A stretch of DNA of 64,000 nucleotides, from positions 48,479,876 through 48,543,875 of the forward strand of contig NW_023601433.1 in assembly GCF_014898055.3 (NCBI RefSeq), in the 5' to 3' direction. The notes beneath the pieces are model-generated. The model saw only the letters and a program-made list of their open reading frames with translations. It was not told the origin of the DNA and searched no databases. This DNA is from Talpa occidentalis. Lineage: Eukaryota > Chordata > Mammalia > Eulipotyphla > Talpidae. The translations under genes and the position numbers were made by a program. Of the stretch, positions 12,427-25,706 are shown piece by piece (position 1 is the stretch's first letter; every line of letters starts with the position of its first letter).

Positions 12427-14508
12427 GTGAATTTATTTTGCTGACCAATTTTTTTTAATTTACTGTTACTTTCATTATGTGTGCAAATAAACTTTCTGAA
12501 ACCTTAGTACACTGGTGTATAAAGCAATTCCAGAAGTAAATGTTAATGCCCCTGGTAAAATGGATTAGATTTTTGCCAGCGTTCCTTCTAAGCCTCCCTT
12601 TGAGAACCACAGTGACAGGTCCAGCTTGTGGAAGCGGTTGACCCTGGGGAAATATGCTAGCACTGATGTTCCCTACCTGAGTTGGGAGAAGGAGTTGGAG
12701 GTGGTAAGGTGAAATATTCTCCCTCTGTAACTATGCAAATGGGAAACTAGTGAAGACTGACTCAAAAACTACCATAATTTTCATATGGCAATTAGAAACC
12801 AGTCAAAATTCTTGTGTCTGGTTGATCTCCACAGATGAGCCTACTTTCTGTGATTATCTGTTGTAATTGAGTCATCTGTTCCCAGCCTCCTTTGGGGGAA
12901 CCCTAGCTTTGTGTTAGTGGTCATCTGATGATGATGTCGATGTTGATGATAACAAGGTTTTATTGTGGAGCTAGTATGTTCCGAGAACTTTATTTAATCT
13001 GTTTAGCCCCTCTCTGAGTAATATTTATTCCCATTTTACAGATGAGGAGACAAACTCAGAGCAGACTTGCCTTAAGTTTCATTGCTGCTCAGGTTGTCGC
13101 CCTGAACTTTAGACTGACTCACTTGAAAATGTGTGTTTCCATTGAACACAGATTTGTAATCAAATGTAAGATATTTGATCAGAGTTAGGCCTTGCTTGAT
13201 GTTATTTTATTCTCAAAATTTTCTGTGCCTCTTGGCTAGCAGTTGTGGGTTATTGTATCTTGCCCCAACATTACTCACAGCTACTGCCAACAGTTCTATA
13301 TCCTGCCTATCAACATCAGGAACTGTTTCCCTTAGAAATTTGGTCCTACTATTGCCAAATTTGAACTTCATGGAGACCGATAAATATGACCCTATCCTAT
13401 GTGGTTAATATTAACACAGGGCTCATATAGCTTAGTTATTAGTCCATATTGAGATGTAAAGTGTATTTGAGATTGTTTAAAAACAATCTTTTATCAAGGG
13501 AGAAAATATTACTATGCCCCCATGACTTGTTTGTCCCTGTTTAGAGACTTGCATCTCGTATTTTTAGTTTTCTTTGATTGGAATCTTTGCTGATCAGAAC
13601 ACTATTGAGTAAGCAATCATACACGTGGTGCATTAACATTTTGGTCTTGTTTCTAGACTCACAGCTCCCATGTTAATACTTTCTCATGTTCCACTCTAAA
13701 GAAAACATTTCCCTAGTGACTGAACTGCAGAACAGTATGACTGTCTCCAGTGACTTTAGACAAGGACTGCAAAGATGCTTATTATTAAATGTGTTCTGTT
13801 CAGCACAAGAGAGAGTTTCTAGATTTAAGCCATAAGTCATATTACATGTCAGCGGCAAGCATTCCCTAGTTCTAAAAGATCTCTCCTTCTTGAGTCAAAT
13901 CAGCTTAGACTTGCGAAGGAAACACATTTGACTTAAAGATGTTACATGGAACATGTTTATAGAACAACAAAGTTGTGTGGACCATGCCCACACAGAGACA
14001 CCACATTAAAGGGCAGTTGGGGAAGGCTTCCTCAGGCCTGGTTTTGGGGTCAGGCAAATGCACAGGGCAGTGGAGAGATCCCCCAACTAAACAAATGTAT
14101 GACTAAGCATTTTGCAAAATTTAATCACCACATTTCTGACCAAAGACTAAAAACACAGATTACAATTGAGCACAGATGGTGGTGGGCTGCATGAAATCTG
14201 AATTAGATTAGAACTAACCCTCACTATTTACCCCAAATCAGTTATTTCCATGTGCTAAGATTTCTGTCCGAATCACAGCATGTACTCCCCCATTATCTGC
14301 CTTCCTACCTCGAAACCAATAAGGAGTGAAATGTAAAATTGGTATTTTTCAGCGATGGTTGGGTCGAGCCCCATTGGAGAGTCAATAGTCTCCTAGAAGA
14401 GCAAAGACAAAACTGGAGTGTGGGATTTACTTCTTTTCTTTCTTTTCTCTCTTTCTCTATCATTGGTATGGTGTCAGTGCTTATGAGCCACTTTTGGTTT
14501 CTTCATAG
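12427..14508 (+). other. NRP1: NRP1 last intron
   Basis: A 2.1-kb intron with a MIR-like remnant near 12945-13110. The rest has no coding signal. The polypyrimidine tract and TTCATAG precede the last exon. Confidence 0.88.
12945..13110 (-). repeat. MIR remnant, antisense
   Basis: Contains CCCATTTTACAGATGAGGAG and flanking bases typical of the reverse complement of the MIR core and tail. Confidence 0.6.
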
Positions 14509-14798
14509 GGAGCACTCCAGGATATGAGGGTGCAGGAGAAGGTGATGAGAACATCTCCAGGAAACCAGGCAACGTGTTGAAGACCTTGGATCCCATTCTC
14601 ATTACCATCATTGCCATGAGCGCGCTGGGGGTCCTCTTGGGTGCTGTCTGTGGGGTCGTGCTGTACTGTGCCTGTTGGCACAACGGGATGTCAGAAAGAA
14701 ACTTATCTGCCCTGGAGAACTATAACTTTGAGCTTGTGGATGGTGTGAAGTTGAAAAAAGACAAACTGAATACACAGAATACTTATTCGGAGGCGTGA
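14509..14798 (+). CDS. NRP1: Neuropilin-1, transmembrane and cytoplasmic tail, last coding exon
   Basis: Encodes the last 96 residues: an extracellular acidic segment (GSTPGYEGAGEGDENISRKP), a single transmembrane helix (about ILITIIAMSALGVLLGAVCG and onward) and a cytoplasmic tail of about 44 residues. The helix contains GxxxG spacings that in neuropilins drive dimerisation. The C-terminal Ser-Glu-Ala is the PDZ ligand that binds GIPC/synectin and directs endocytic trafficking. Stop is TGA at 14796-14798. No truncation is seen. Confidence 0.98.
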
Positions 14799-17345
14799 AG
14801 GCAGGCAAGGGTGAAGCAACCAGTCAGAAGGTTGATGCGGAAGGACCTACATTGAGTGAGCGTGCTGGGAAACTGTTGATCTTTCACTGTACAGGCTGGA
14901 AGTGCGTTGATGACGCTGAGCCAGGCTTTTCTCAGGAGCTTCGATGAGTATGGCCGACAGACATGAACAAGTTAGCTGTGTTAACGATCAGAATCATGTA
15001 CAGTCAGCTTTTATCTGTTGGTTTAATTTGAATAATCAAATGCTGGTGTTGAGACCAAGTATGATTGACTGAATAATTCATTTCAAATTCCCTGTCCCCT
15101 TCTTTCTCTCTCCTCTCCCTTTTATGGATAATTTTTGGAAACTGCAAAATCCAAGATGCTGGCACCATGTGTATTCAGTGGGGCCCTTTTGATGGACATG
15201 CTACCTGTAACCCAGTGCCCAGAATATATTAGAATAAGCGCATTTCAGTGGACTCCTGAAGCTGTACTTGTGTATAACTGCCCTGTCTTACATAGGCAAA
15301 GAGGGATTAGGATGTTTTATTTTAAAGTACTGTGTATTCAGTACCAATTTAGTGTGTCAGCTCTGTTTACAAAGCAATACCGTCAAATTTTCTTGATGTT
15401 TTCCAGTGTTGTACTAAACCTCGTGCTTGTGAACTCCATACAGAAAACTGTGCCATCGCCGAACACTGCTGGCAACTGGGTGTGCTGCCGACAACCGCAA
15501 GAAAACTCCTTGGCACTGGCTAGTCTATGTCCTCTCAAGTGCCTTTTTGTTTGTACTGGTTCTCATTGTGTTACATTAACAACCCGCTCTGTTTCTTGCT
15601 GGTGAAAGCCCTACTCTTTAATCAAACCCTGGTGGCCCACTGACTAAGAAGAAAGTATATTTTAGTGTGAGACGTCAGCCCTAGGGAAGGCAAGGGCTCC
15701 GAAGATTTGCAATGTGGCTTAATTGTTCTGCTTTTTCTGTAGTTCAATTTCATGTCTCTTGACCCTTTTGTATAAAGCTGCAATATTCTCTCTTATTGTT
15801 CTTTCATATGGAATGTATTTTCAGATGTAAACTTTCTCTCCTATTCTGTCTTTTTCCTCTCTTAGGATTTAAGCATTTGCCATTGTCCAGAAAAGAAACT
15901 CGCAGCTTTAACCTGCTGGTAATGGCAAACAATTTTACTAGACTTTATGTTTAAAAATAAATAAATAAGGGAAATTCCTAACTTTGCCCTCCAAAGTCTA
16001 ACTTTGGTTTTCTTGTTAACTGGTTAAAGTGACAGTATCCTTTTTCCTTCAATCATTTGTATGTCTACTCCAATCAAAATCATCTTTGATAGAAATGTTT
16101 GCATTTAACAGATATAGTAATAAGTTGAGGGAAGAAATACTACTAATTGGCTTCCATGTGAGACCCCAAAAAACTAAAAAATTCTTCAAACATCCAAAAC
16201 CATGAAATTTTTACATGCAAATATACAAAATGAGAGCCTTCTTGTTTGGGGATTGACTCAGACAAAATAAGTGGTAGAAAGAACAGTTTATCTAAGAAAC
16301 AGCTTAAATCCTGGTGCCTGGAGAGGAAGTGTTTTAAGATAAGAGGGTTAGAGGAGCTAGTAAAGTCAAAACAGATATTTTTAAAAATCTATTCAGCCGC
16401 AACCCTGGGGGTAAAAAAGAAAGATTTGAATGAATGTTTCTAGAAACTTCGAATGATTCACAAAGAAAAAAACTGCCTTGGGGCTGGCAAGACCTAAGCC
16501 TCTAAAAACACAGGGAAGTAACTCTTTTAGCAGGCAGCTTGTGAGTTAACCCAAAGAAACTTTGGTTGTTTTTCTGTGTATTTGTGCCATGCCATGTTGT
16601 ACATAAGAACTTTTAGATCTTCCGCCCTTCCTGCTCTGCGAGAGGTCTCACTCAGATACATTTGTGGGAGTCACATTTGCATCATGGACTGGACAGTCCA
16701 TTCATCTTGGTTTAATTGGATTGAGAATTCCTTTTGTTTCCAGGAAAGTATTGATCACCAATGAAAGAAGAGTAGATTTTTGTCCTCAGAGACATTCATC
16801 ACACCAGGACAAAAGCACTAAGTAAGACTTTTTTTTAAGGCAACAGACTTACAGTTGTCCTCAGCCAAGGAAAAATGATACTGAAACTTTAAATTTTAAA
16901 GTATCTTGCACTGATAAATATATTTAAAAATTATATGTTTATAAAGTTATTAATTTGTAAAGGCAGTGTTACAAAATGTTCAGTTTATATTGTTTTAGAT
17001 TGTTTCATAATTTTAAAGGTGAAAAATAACATATTTTTTCTTTATTGAAATCTATAAAACTTTCTGTAGTAAAATGTTTTCATTTTACTGGTATATTATT
17101 GCTTCATGTTTTGTACCATCATAAAATTTTGTGCAAATTTTTTTACAGAAATTTTTATTTTCTATGACAATATGACACTTGTAAATTGTTGTTTCAAAAT
17201 GAACAGCGAAGCCTTAACTTTAAATGACATTTGTATTCTCAGACACTGAGTAGCATAAAAACCACGTAGAACTGAATTGTAACTTAAATTCCAAACTATG
17301 ACTACTACATTCCAAAGAAACAGTTGAATTAAACATTTTCATAAA
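14799..17345 (+). other. NRP1: NRP1 3' UTR
   Basis: Sequence from the stop codon to about 16100 is strongly like the mammalian NRP1 3' UTR that I recall, although non-coding. An AAATAAATAAATAA run at about 15955-15968 could be a proximal polyadenylation signal. A distal end near 17345 is inferred from AATTAAACATTTTCATAAA. A 156-codon open frame at 15135 lies within this UTR and is taken as chance. Confidence 0.75.
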
Positions 17346-17466
17346 ATATTCCAAAACTGATGGCTTTTATTACATTAACTTTGTTATTGTTAAAGAAATT
17401 GGTATTATTCCAGTATTGAATAATTTTCAAGGTTTTGAAGTTCTTTTTTAAAAATAATACAGAGAG

Positions 17467-17749
17467 GGCCTCCCTGGTGGTGCAGGGATTAAGTCTCAGT
17501 GCTATCAAGCTATCGCCCTACGGTGAGGCATGAGTTCGATCCACAGCCAGGAAATTTACCCAAGTGGCACAGCAGACCTCTCCTGTCTTTCCCGCTGCTC
17601 CCCTCAGCAGTGTATTTCAGTAGATCTGCATGTTCTGCTCCCAACTCTGTCTCCGGTGAATCCTCTCAAAATCCCCTGCCCCTCTGGCCTACACCCCAGT
17701 TGTATGTATAAATAAATAAATAAATAAATAAAATCTTTAAGAAATAATA
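17467..17749 (+). mobile_element. tRNA-derived SINE, sense
   Basis: A full copy with a (TAAA)n-type tail, flanked by the exact 14-bp duplication AATAATACAGAGAG at 17453-17466 and 17750-17763. It inserted just beyond the inferred end of the NRP1 transcript. Confidence 0.95.
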
Positions 17750-17763
17750 ATAATACAGAGAGA

Positions 17764-19390
17764 AGATTAAGAAGACATTTCCTGAAAGTAGAATAGGAAC
17801 CCAAATTGGACTCTGTCAAGTGAAGGAATATAGCATTTGACTTTATAAATGAAAAATTTCAATTCCAAATCTTGTGTCAAATGTTCTATATTCTCCTTCA
17901 TAAAGTTTTTTTAGTGAATCCACATTTTTAATGAAATTTTAGTAAGTTTTGTAATTGCAGAAAATAGGTGAAAAATCTGACTGTTTTTGCACACATCTAT
18001 GCTAAATTCAGTACAAGGCAAGGTAGAATATGTCATTATAATTGGCTATTTAATAATTCTTAGGAACGCTTCTGTGTTATTTGGAGCCAAAACAACGGTA
18101 ATAAAAATCACAGCAGCAATAACAAAGTCAACAGAAGTGTTGAATCAAAGCATGCTGAGCTGTTACAACGAAACTTGGTTATAACAAAGTGGCCTAAACT
18201 AATCCCCTTACCCACAGGTCAATAGTTCTTTCTTTACCTTTCTCTAACTGTAGGAAAACTTAATGCTGAAAGCATAGGAACTCCATGAGGAGTGGACTGC
18301 TCTGATAGCTTTTGCAGTGAATCAATACTCCTGCTTTGCTCTGGGTCTATGCCTTTTGCATCTTCTAAGATGTGACCCTGTTGAGTGGATTTTCAGGTCT
18401 CCCTACTTAGAGACAGATCCAGATTATCGCTTTACTCAAGTTAAATTCTTTCTATGTTAATGGATGTTTCTAGAAAACATGATTTGCAAGAAGCCTATTA
18501 GAAGTAATACAAAGATATCTTCTGAAAAATCTCAGGGCCATGGATTAATACTATTTCATTTTTTTTTAGCTGGCTACTAACCTAAACCTAATTAGTTAGG
18601 CTTCCTTACTGGGCTTAAAGAGCTAAATCATTGCACATTATTTCCCAAATTCAGGAATTATATATGTTGTGAGGGTTGAAACATTTAACTTAAAACATAA
18701 AAATAAATTATTGTTATATTGCCTGTGTTCCCTGCTAACTTATTAATTGCTACTTGAGCTCAATTGCACTCTTTTTGCAAATTAAATAGATTTTATCATA
18801 ATCCATAATGTTTCTAGTTCCCAATGGTATTTACAACTGTTGTGTTTCATTAAAAAGCTTTTCTGCCAAGAATTAACTCTATTTCACTAAACTCTATCCA
18901 CTAAGGGATCTCAAGCAACTTTTCAACTTGGGGGTTAGAAACCTGAATCAAGGGTACCTCAAAATGATTAGAACTGAGCACCAGAGTGATAGACTTTTTT
19001 TTTTTTAATCTTTCCATGAAACATTACAAGATGATACAGATGAGAGTGACATTATACATGTGTAGAACTTCTTGGCAATAAAGTTCCTATAAACTGACTC
19101 TGCTATTTCAGGAGAGGAAAAGTCAACCCCACAAGAAACATCTATGGTAATGACATTGTACTTCTTTATATTGACAGCATTAATTATTTTCACAGCAGCT
19201 CTGTGTGTGAAGTATGTTGTAATTATTCTACTTTATAAATAAGGAATCCAAAGCTTAAAGTTGAATGATGATGTATCTGGTTTCATCTTCCCGTTCATTG
19301 TTCCTACTATCTCACATCCTTGCATTATACTGCAAGATGCTTCATCTGGGTGGGGTGGGGAAGGGGAAAAAAAAAAAAAAAGATGCTCAT
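17764..19390. other. Intergenic DNA, no feature recognised
   Basis: AT-rich sequence with only short chance frames. An A-run lies near 19367-19381. I find no gene and no nameable repeat. Confidence 0.6.
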
Positions 19391-19394
19391 TTGG

Positions 19395-19556
19395 GGTGTT
19401 GCTATGCAAACTGTGACCCAACAATCACTACCACCACCAGTATCATCTGGAAAAATGCAGAGTCTTAGGCCATACTCCAGACTTGCTGAGTCATTTTTAT
19501 AAGATCTCCCAAATGATGTGTATCCCCAGTCATTCAGATTTGAGAAGCACTGACAG
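19395..19556. mobile_element. MER5-like hAT DNA transposon remnant
   Basis: Contains ATCATCTGGAAAAATGCAGA, GCCATACTCCAGACTTGCTGA and TTTGAGAAGCACTG, which match the layout of the non-autonomous MER5 family. It is old and diverged. Confidence 0.65.
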
Positions 19557-19578
19557 TCTGAAGTTACACTAAGCCAGG

Positions 19579-19968
19579 TTGTGTGTTTGCCCTTGCTTCC
19601 TTCCGAAGGTGGTTTCTGGACCCTCAAAGATGGAGGAAAAGATACTTTCAGGTTTCAAAAAGCACTTTTCAGAAGAGTCTGAACCTAATGCAGCTGAGAA
19701 AATAGAAAGCAAAATTAGCAAATTAGAAATCTTACTCAGAAGAACATTCTGTCTGGTTGTAATGGAACCAAATGTGGGCTTCACTGACAGGAAAGACATA
19801 GCGTCGATAGAAATTTCAAAGTGGTACAGAAGCTTAGCAAATACTCTGTTATTCATCACAGTGTGGTCAGGGGAGAAAGGGGAAGAACAATTTATGAAGA
19901 GCCAAATCCTCCTGTTCAAAAGTAGCCTCATTCTTCACACACAATTTACTTCTTTACAAAGATGTTAA
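19579..19968 (+). other. Open frame of 129 codons, unrecognised
   Basis: One of the longer frames outside repeats. The predicted product is Lys/Glu/Ser-rich in its first half, with no signal peptide, membrane helix or motif I know. A different frame of 120 codons overlaps it on the other strand, which argues for chance. No splice context, promoter or retrocopy features are seen. Confidence 0.12.
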
Positions 19969-21030
19969 AATCTTGATTGCTAAAACTAGGCTGAATCCTA
20001 TTTAATCTTTCTTTGATGAGTTCTAATCTTGTTCCTTGGGGTCCTTGTTACAAAGAAATGAGAAACTGTCAGATAATGGAGGTTTTTTTTTTCAAGTAGT
20101 GAATCCTGAGAGAGGGTTTCTCTATATAGAAAGATTGTCTTGCCTGCAATCTGAATGAAGAAATACCTCTTATGATGTAGTTTCATAAATATATAATATT
20201 CATTCCTGATTACCTAATTTTTTTCACTGCCCTGTTAATGGAGTTGAAAAGTCAGTTGTTCTGGCAGAATGTTGGGCCGGAAATGGACATGCTGTTCTGA
20301 GATGGTGCAGCCAAGTCTCACCCTTGTGCTGCTTGAAAGAGACCAATTGCTGGGATGGACAGCAAGCAAGTCCTGGTCTTATGTGATGCTCTTTTCAGTG
20401 ACTTGGATGTCTCTCCAAGCCCCATCATTTTTGACATGACCTAATTCTGCACCTTCTTCAAGGTCCCATCATCATCTTGCTAAAATGTGGTGCTGGCAAT
20501 GTTAATGTTTTTGATGTAATCCTTCCAGGAAACTGTTCCACTGCTTACTAAGGTTATCATTTCTCTAATTGTCCAACTTCTGAAATTTTTCAGCATTATT
20601 TAAATTGCTTATTGACTTTGAATGTGTGATGTGTTTAAAATCGACTCAAACACTATCCTTACGTCATTTGCAATTCTGCTGTGATTCAAGTCAACCATCT
20701 AAAAGGCCTTACGTTTGTAGATTTAAGTATAATTTTTCTTGGGTCACTTTTTAAATTTTTATTTATTTAAGTCACCTACATTTCCATTATTTGTAAGAAG
20801 AAATATTTTTTCTGTTATCCAAATAACAAATCATCCCTTTCATTTCCTCTATTTATTGGAAAGTTTGGATGGTTGGAGAGACCCCCATTTGTGTCTTTTC
20901 CCTATTGCCTGACCACATTGAGCTCTGATATTGATTACATGTGTATTTCACCCAATCAGCAAGTACATTATTGAGTCTACTCGGCATAAACTACTTACCT
21001 TCTTATTCCCATGACCACTAAAATTTTCTG
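19969..21030. other. Intergenic DNA, no feature recognised
   Basis: No gene or clear repeat. Frames are short. Confidence 0.6.
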
Positions 21031-21034
21031 AATG

Positions 21035-21190
21035 TCTACTCTGTACCAAACATTACTAGGCACTTCAATTAATCCTCAAAATAACTTGCTCTATCTTGAC
21101 AAAACTGAGGTTCAGAGAGGCTGAGAAATGTTGCAAAACAATTAGCAAGTGACATTTCCAAGATTCAAACTCTGATCTATCTAACACAAT
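21035..21190 (-). repeat. MIR remnant, antisense
   Basis: Has AACTGAGGTTCAGAGAGGCT followed by GCAAAACAATTAGCAAGTGA and flanking bases, the reverse complement of the MIR core. Confidence 0.65.
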
Positions 21191-22230
21191 GTTTATAATC
21201 CTCAACACTACTCTATATTGTTCTGTGTGAGGGGATGTTCTTCATATTACCAAGTGGTAACATGGTGGTAAGTATTAGTGGTGATAAGAATGCTTTAGAA
21301 TGTGTGCACTATGGTTGTGATCTCACTTCACTATTAGATCTGGTCAGTATCAGGGAGGCTATGTTGTGGTAAGAAATAATCTTCTAAGTATTTATGACTT
21401 AACACTAATGGGTAAGCATATATTTTACTTACCCAAAGTTTACTGTGCATCCAGTCATCCAGTAACTCTATAAGACAATGATTCAAGGATCTGAGCTGTT
21501 TGCCTTTTGTTGCAGCACCAACCAGAATATGTGGCTACTAGTCTCTGAGCAAGAAAGAAGTAGAGATTTGCCCACTGTCTTAAATGCCACAGCCTGGAAC
21601 TGACACATGTTAAGTGTGCTGAAAAAAGCCCAGCAATTCATGTATATTCAATAAGCATTGGCTGTTTCTGCCACAACTTGGAAGGGCAAAGCCACACTGT
21701 TGCTGTAGAAGGTAGATGGAAATCATTCACTGTGCTTGCCACATTGAGAAGTGAGATATCTCTGAGACTGGAAACCAATAACTTGGGGAGAGCAGTAAAA
21801 TGAGATGACATAGTTCACATCTGATGAACTCCTTGCTGTTGGATTTAACAGGACATCCTCCACATGGAGGGGGGTCAGGAGATATGAAGTGATGAAACTG
21901 AGCTAAGAGTTGTGGAATTATTTCTTTGGGTCCTGAGGAGTGGAACCACTATAGTGAGAGGGGACAGGCCCTGCGAGTACTAGGAGCAAACTTTTGTACT
22001 TTTCATATGTTCTGTGTATTTCTTTTGAATTTCTCTTACTATCAAGTCATTTAGTGTTTAGTCATTTTAGTACTATTCAGTAATTTTTACTAAAGCTCCT
22101 GAGAATCTCAGAGTCCTACCCCTATCCATAGCATTTCCCGTCACCAACCCCACTCTCTAATTCTTTCCATAGATTTTATCACCTTTTTGTATACCATAAA
22201 CTTTACTTATGTATTTTTAGGATGTAAATT
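21191..22230. other. Intergenic DNA, no feature recognised
   Basis: No gene or nameable repeat apart from scattered old-looking sequence. Confidence 0.55.
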
Positions 22231-22250
22231 CCATGAGTGCAGTGATTTTT

Positions 22251-22900
22251 TTTTCCAGGTTAAAGTCCTTTATTCACTTACTTTAGGGAAAAAAGTTAAC
22301 ATTTTATTTATTTTTATTTTATTTTATATAAATCTTACATCATTTTTTATCTTTGTACAATGTATGCATTTTCATTTTGGTTATATTCCCCATACAATTG
22401 CACCCCCTCTTATTTTGACTCTAGTTCTTCCTCTCCTCACCCCTCCCACCTCCCCCCGCCCCCACCCTGTAGTGTGTCTCTGGTTTATAGTTGCTTGTTG
22501 ATTTTGATTATTACTTTGTATTGATTAGTCTTTTTCCTGGTCTGTTATTTAGATTTTCTAAATTCCTGCTATGAGTGAGACCATCTAGTATTTTTCTTTT
22601 TCTTTCTGGCTTATTTCGCTGAGCATGATCCCTTCCAGCTCCATCCATGTTGCTGCAAACTGCATGTGTTTATCTTTTTTGATTGCTGAGTAATATTCCA
22701 TTGTGTATATGTACCACATCTTCTTGATCCAGTCATCTATTTTTGGGCATTTGGGTTGTTTCCATATCTTAACTATTGTAAACAGTGTTGCTGTAAACAC
22801 AGGCGTGCAGGTGCCCTTTGGAATTACTGTTTCTGTGTCCTTTGGGTAAATACCTAGGAGTGGAATTGCTGGATCATATGGAAGCTCTATGTTTAGTAGG
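22251..22900 (-). mobile_element. 5'-truncated LINE-1, antisense, with 3' transduction
   Basis: A 650-bp L1 end. The minus strand encodes the C-terminus of L1 ORF2 (22585-22800, including WIKKMWYIYTMEYYSAIKKD), then the 3' UTR with a G-rich tract. The insertion is flanked by an exact 16-bp duplication, GAGTGCAGTGATTTTT, at 22235-22250 and 22901-22916. Beyond the first A-rich end (22302-22330) there are about 47 unrelated bases holding AATAAAG, then a second poly(A) of 9 bases, as expected when L1 transcription reads through into downstream DNA. Confidence 0.88.
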
Positions 22901-22916
22901 GAGTGCAGTGATTTTT

Positions 22917-23425
22917 GTCTAATCTGTTCACTCTAGTAACCCACAGCACATAAAATAGTTCCTGATATGTGGGAGGTGCTATGTAAATATTTGTTGAATA
23001 AAGTCAACAGCTAGAATAAGAGAATCTCAGTGGAAATGGGAAATGAGGAGACAAAATTTAGTGCAATTTAACCTACTAGAGATTCCTTCTTTCTGAACAA
23101 GAATTTGGATGATTAGTGTGTCAGAATTTTTTTTAAGAAAAATTTCTTTCACACCCTACTTGTTATGGAGTTCTTTTAAACAGGATGGCATTTACTCTAA
23201 TATTTATCTCTCATATACAGACAAGCAATGATCTTGCCTAAATTTTTCTTTTTCTTATCTCTACCTAACGGCAACACCTCACTATATAGAACTTACTGAA
23301 AAATCATTTGTCAGTTCAAAGCAACTCATCACCCAGCAAATGTAGAAAGATGAAGTTTTTAGATACCTGGATGAAAATATCATGTAAGCTTAGCTCTGTG
23401 GGTTACCAACATTAGAAATGAATTT
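22917..23425. other. Intergenic DNA with an MIR/L2-type tail
   Basis: A motif like GTAAATATTTGTTGAATAAA near 22985-23005 suggests an old MIR or L2 end. Nothing else is recognised. Confidence 0.4.
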
Positions 23426-23429
23426 GAGG

Positions 23430-23698
23430 GGGCCCTCCTTGGTGGCATAGGGATTAAGTCTCAGCACTATGAATCTACCCACAGCCACTGCAGCATGAGT
23501 TCAATCCCCTGCCAGGGAGATACCCACATGGCGCGCAGACCTCTCCTGTCTCTCCCGCTGCTCCCCTCAGCAGTGTACTTCAGTCAATCTGCCTGTTCTG
23601 CTCCCCACTCTGTCTCTGGTGAATCCTCTCATCCCCCACCCCACACCTCTGGCCTGCACCCCAGTTCTTCTACACCAAAATAAAACCTTAAAAAAAAA
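23430..23698 (+). mobile_element. tRNA-derived SINE, sense
   Basis: Full family layout with the head near 23432 and an A-run at 23690-23699. Candidate decayed flanks AAATGAATTTGA and AAATTGATTTAA. Confidence 0.92.
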
Positions 23699-24247
23699 AG
23701 AAATTGATTTAATGAACACTGTGAGGTGCTCCCACAGGATCAGGTGGGAAAGCAAAAGTCTCTTTGAGTGTAGTTGCTTGAGGATTATTGACAACTCTAA
23801 AACCTATCTCTGACTTTGCTTCTGATTCAAAAAAGGATGTTTAAGCATAAATAAATATTTTTCCTTCTCCCGAGATTTCATTTTACACATGAAAATAATA
23901 CTTTTAAAGTAATAAAATTATATTATAGCTAGAAAAACAAGCACAATATCAGAATAAGAAAATTGAAGAAATACAGTGAAATATAAAAACAAGACAGACG
24001 ATGGGTTTTTGAGTTAGAACTGTGAGCAGTGAATGAGGGCAATGGAGACACTTGGACAAAGGAAAAAAACACTGGGAATGCTGGGAGGATGTTTATTAAT
24101 GGTATAAGTGGTAAAATCCTGTATCACAAACATCCCCTCTCCTGATAACTATAAAAATGAGATTAAAGTGGCAAAAATACTTGCCAAAAGCAACAAAAAA
24201 AGGCAATGACAACAACATATTTCAATAAACTTTAAAATCTATAACCA

Positions 24248-24816
24248 GGGGCCCCCTGGTGGCACTGGGGTTAAAATCTCAGCTATCAAGCTATCACCAG
24301 CCAGTGTGGCATGAGTTTGATCCCGGCCAGGGAGCTAACCCACATACAGCACAGCAGACCTCTCCTGTCACTCCACTGCTCCCGTCAGCAGTGTATTTCA
24401 GTCAATCATCCTGTTCTGCTCCCCACTCTTTCTCTGATGAACCCTCTCACCCCCCCATATCTCTGACTTACACCCCAATTCTTGTATGCATAAATAAATA
24501 AAAATAAATCTATAGGGCCTTCCTGGTGGCTCAGGTGGTTGAGCACAGCGCTGTGAAGCTGTCCACAGCCTCTGCAGTGCCTGTTCAATCCTGGCCAGCC
24601 AGGGAGCTACTCACATGGCACAGCAGACCTCTCCTGTCTCGCCCGCTGCTCCTCAGCAGTGTGTTTCCGTCAGTCTGCCTGTTCTGCTCCCCTCTCTGTC
24701 TCTGGTGAGTCCTCTCACCCTCCCGCACATCTGGCCTGTACCCCAGTTCTTGTAAAATAAATAAATAAATCTTTAAAAAATAAATAGATAAATCTTTAAT
24801 AAATAAATAAATAAAT
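24248..24816 (+). mobile_element. Two nested SINEs in tandem, both sense
   Basis: One SINE starts at 24248 and a second at 24514, inside the A-rich tail of the first. The outer pair of flanks, AAAATCTATAACCA at 24234-24247 and AAAATCTATGACCA at 24817-24830 (one mismatch), brackets both, so the second copy jumped into the tail of the first. Confidence 0.9.
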
Positions 24817-24830
24817 AAAATCTATGACCA

Positions 24831-25705
24831 AACAGAAAATTCTAAAGCAGCCATAAGCAGCAGGAAGGTACAACAAAGCCTGACTTCTCAACTAATTCCC
24901 TCCCCAGAAGGACATAAGCAGGTGGTCATCAATATACCAAGGATTCTCACTAACAGCACCAAGTATTTGTATATGTAAACTGAAAGACGGTGTCATCATC
25001 ACCCTTTTCTTTTTTTTTTCTTTTTTTTTTTTTTTGACTAAGGAGAAGTAGAAACTAGGGGAAAGTATTTTTGGAAATTCTTTCATGTGCCAACATAAAG
25101 GGAAAGCTGAAAGATTGGAGAGAGAAGGGGACCATGAAGTTCTTTGAATTGAGGAGGTAATATAGTCCATTTCCGGGGTGAGCTCTGTTCCACTAGTAGG
25201 TGAGGGAAACTGGGGAAGCAAAGCCAGCTGCTTATGCAATCTCTTCCTTTAATAGAAATAGAATTCCCAAATTTCACCTATAACATGACTGCCCAAAAGA
25301 AAGACTACATGTGCCAGCTCCTTTGCTACCCATTGTGGCCACATGACTTGTTCCACCCAATCATACTTGAGAAGAAGTAACACTTGAAACATTTCTTCTA
25401 GCACAGATTCTTATCCTGGGGTGTTTGCTTCTGTTATTGGCAGGGGCTTGAACTCCAGTTTGTTCAAGCATTTTGTGTTTGTTTTGTTTTGTTTTTAGCC
25501 CTGTTTTGGGAGTGGCATGTACTTTGGCTATTTCAGTCTGGATTTTGGGTGGTAGCCCTATGTCTTTACAAAAGAGAGACCATGCCCTTTCCTTCCTTTC
25601 TCCCCTTTGCACTGGCTGGATGTGGATGTGCCCATAAAGGCTGGTGCTGGTGTAATGCATAAGTTGCTTGAGAGACAATCAGGTTGAAGAATTCACAATT
25701 CTTTT
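24831..25705. other. Intergenic DNA with a poly(T) tract
   Basis: A T-rich run at 25009-25035. No gene or clear repeat is seen elsewhere. Confidence 0.55.
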
Positions 25706-25706
25706 T

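Noticed and set aside
15135..15605. A 156-codon open frame after NRP1
   Set aside because: It lies in the 3' UTR, which resembles mammalian NRP1 3' UTR at the nucleotide level, and the product has no domain.
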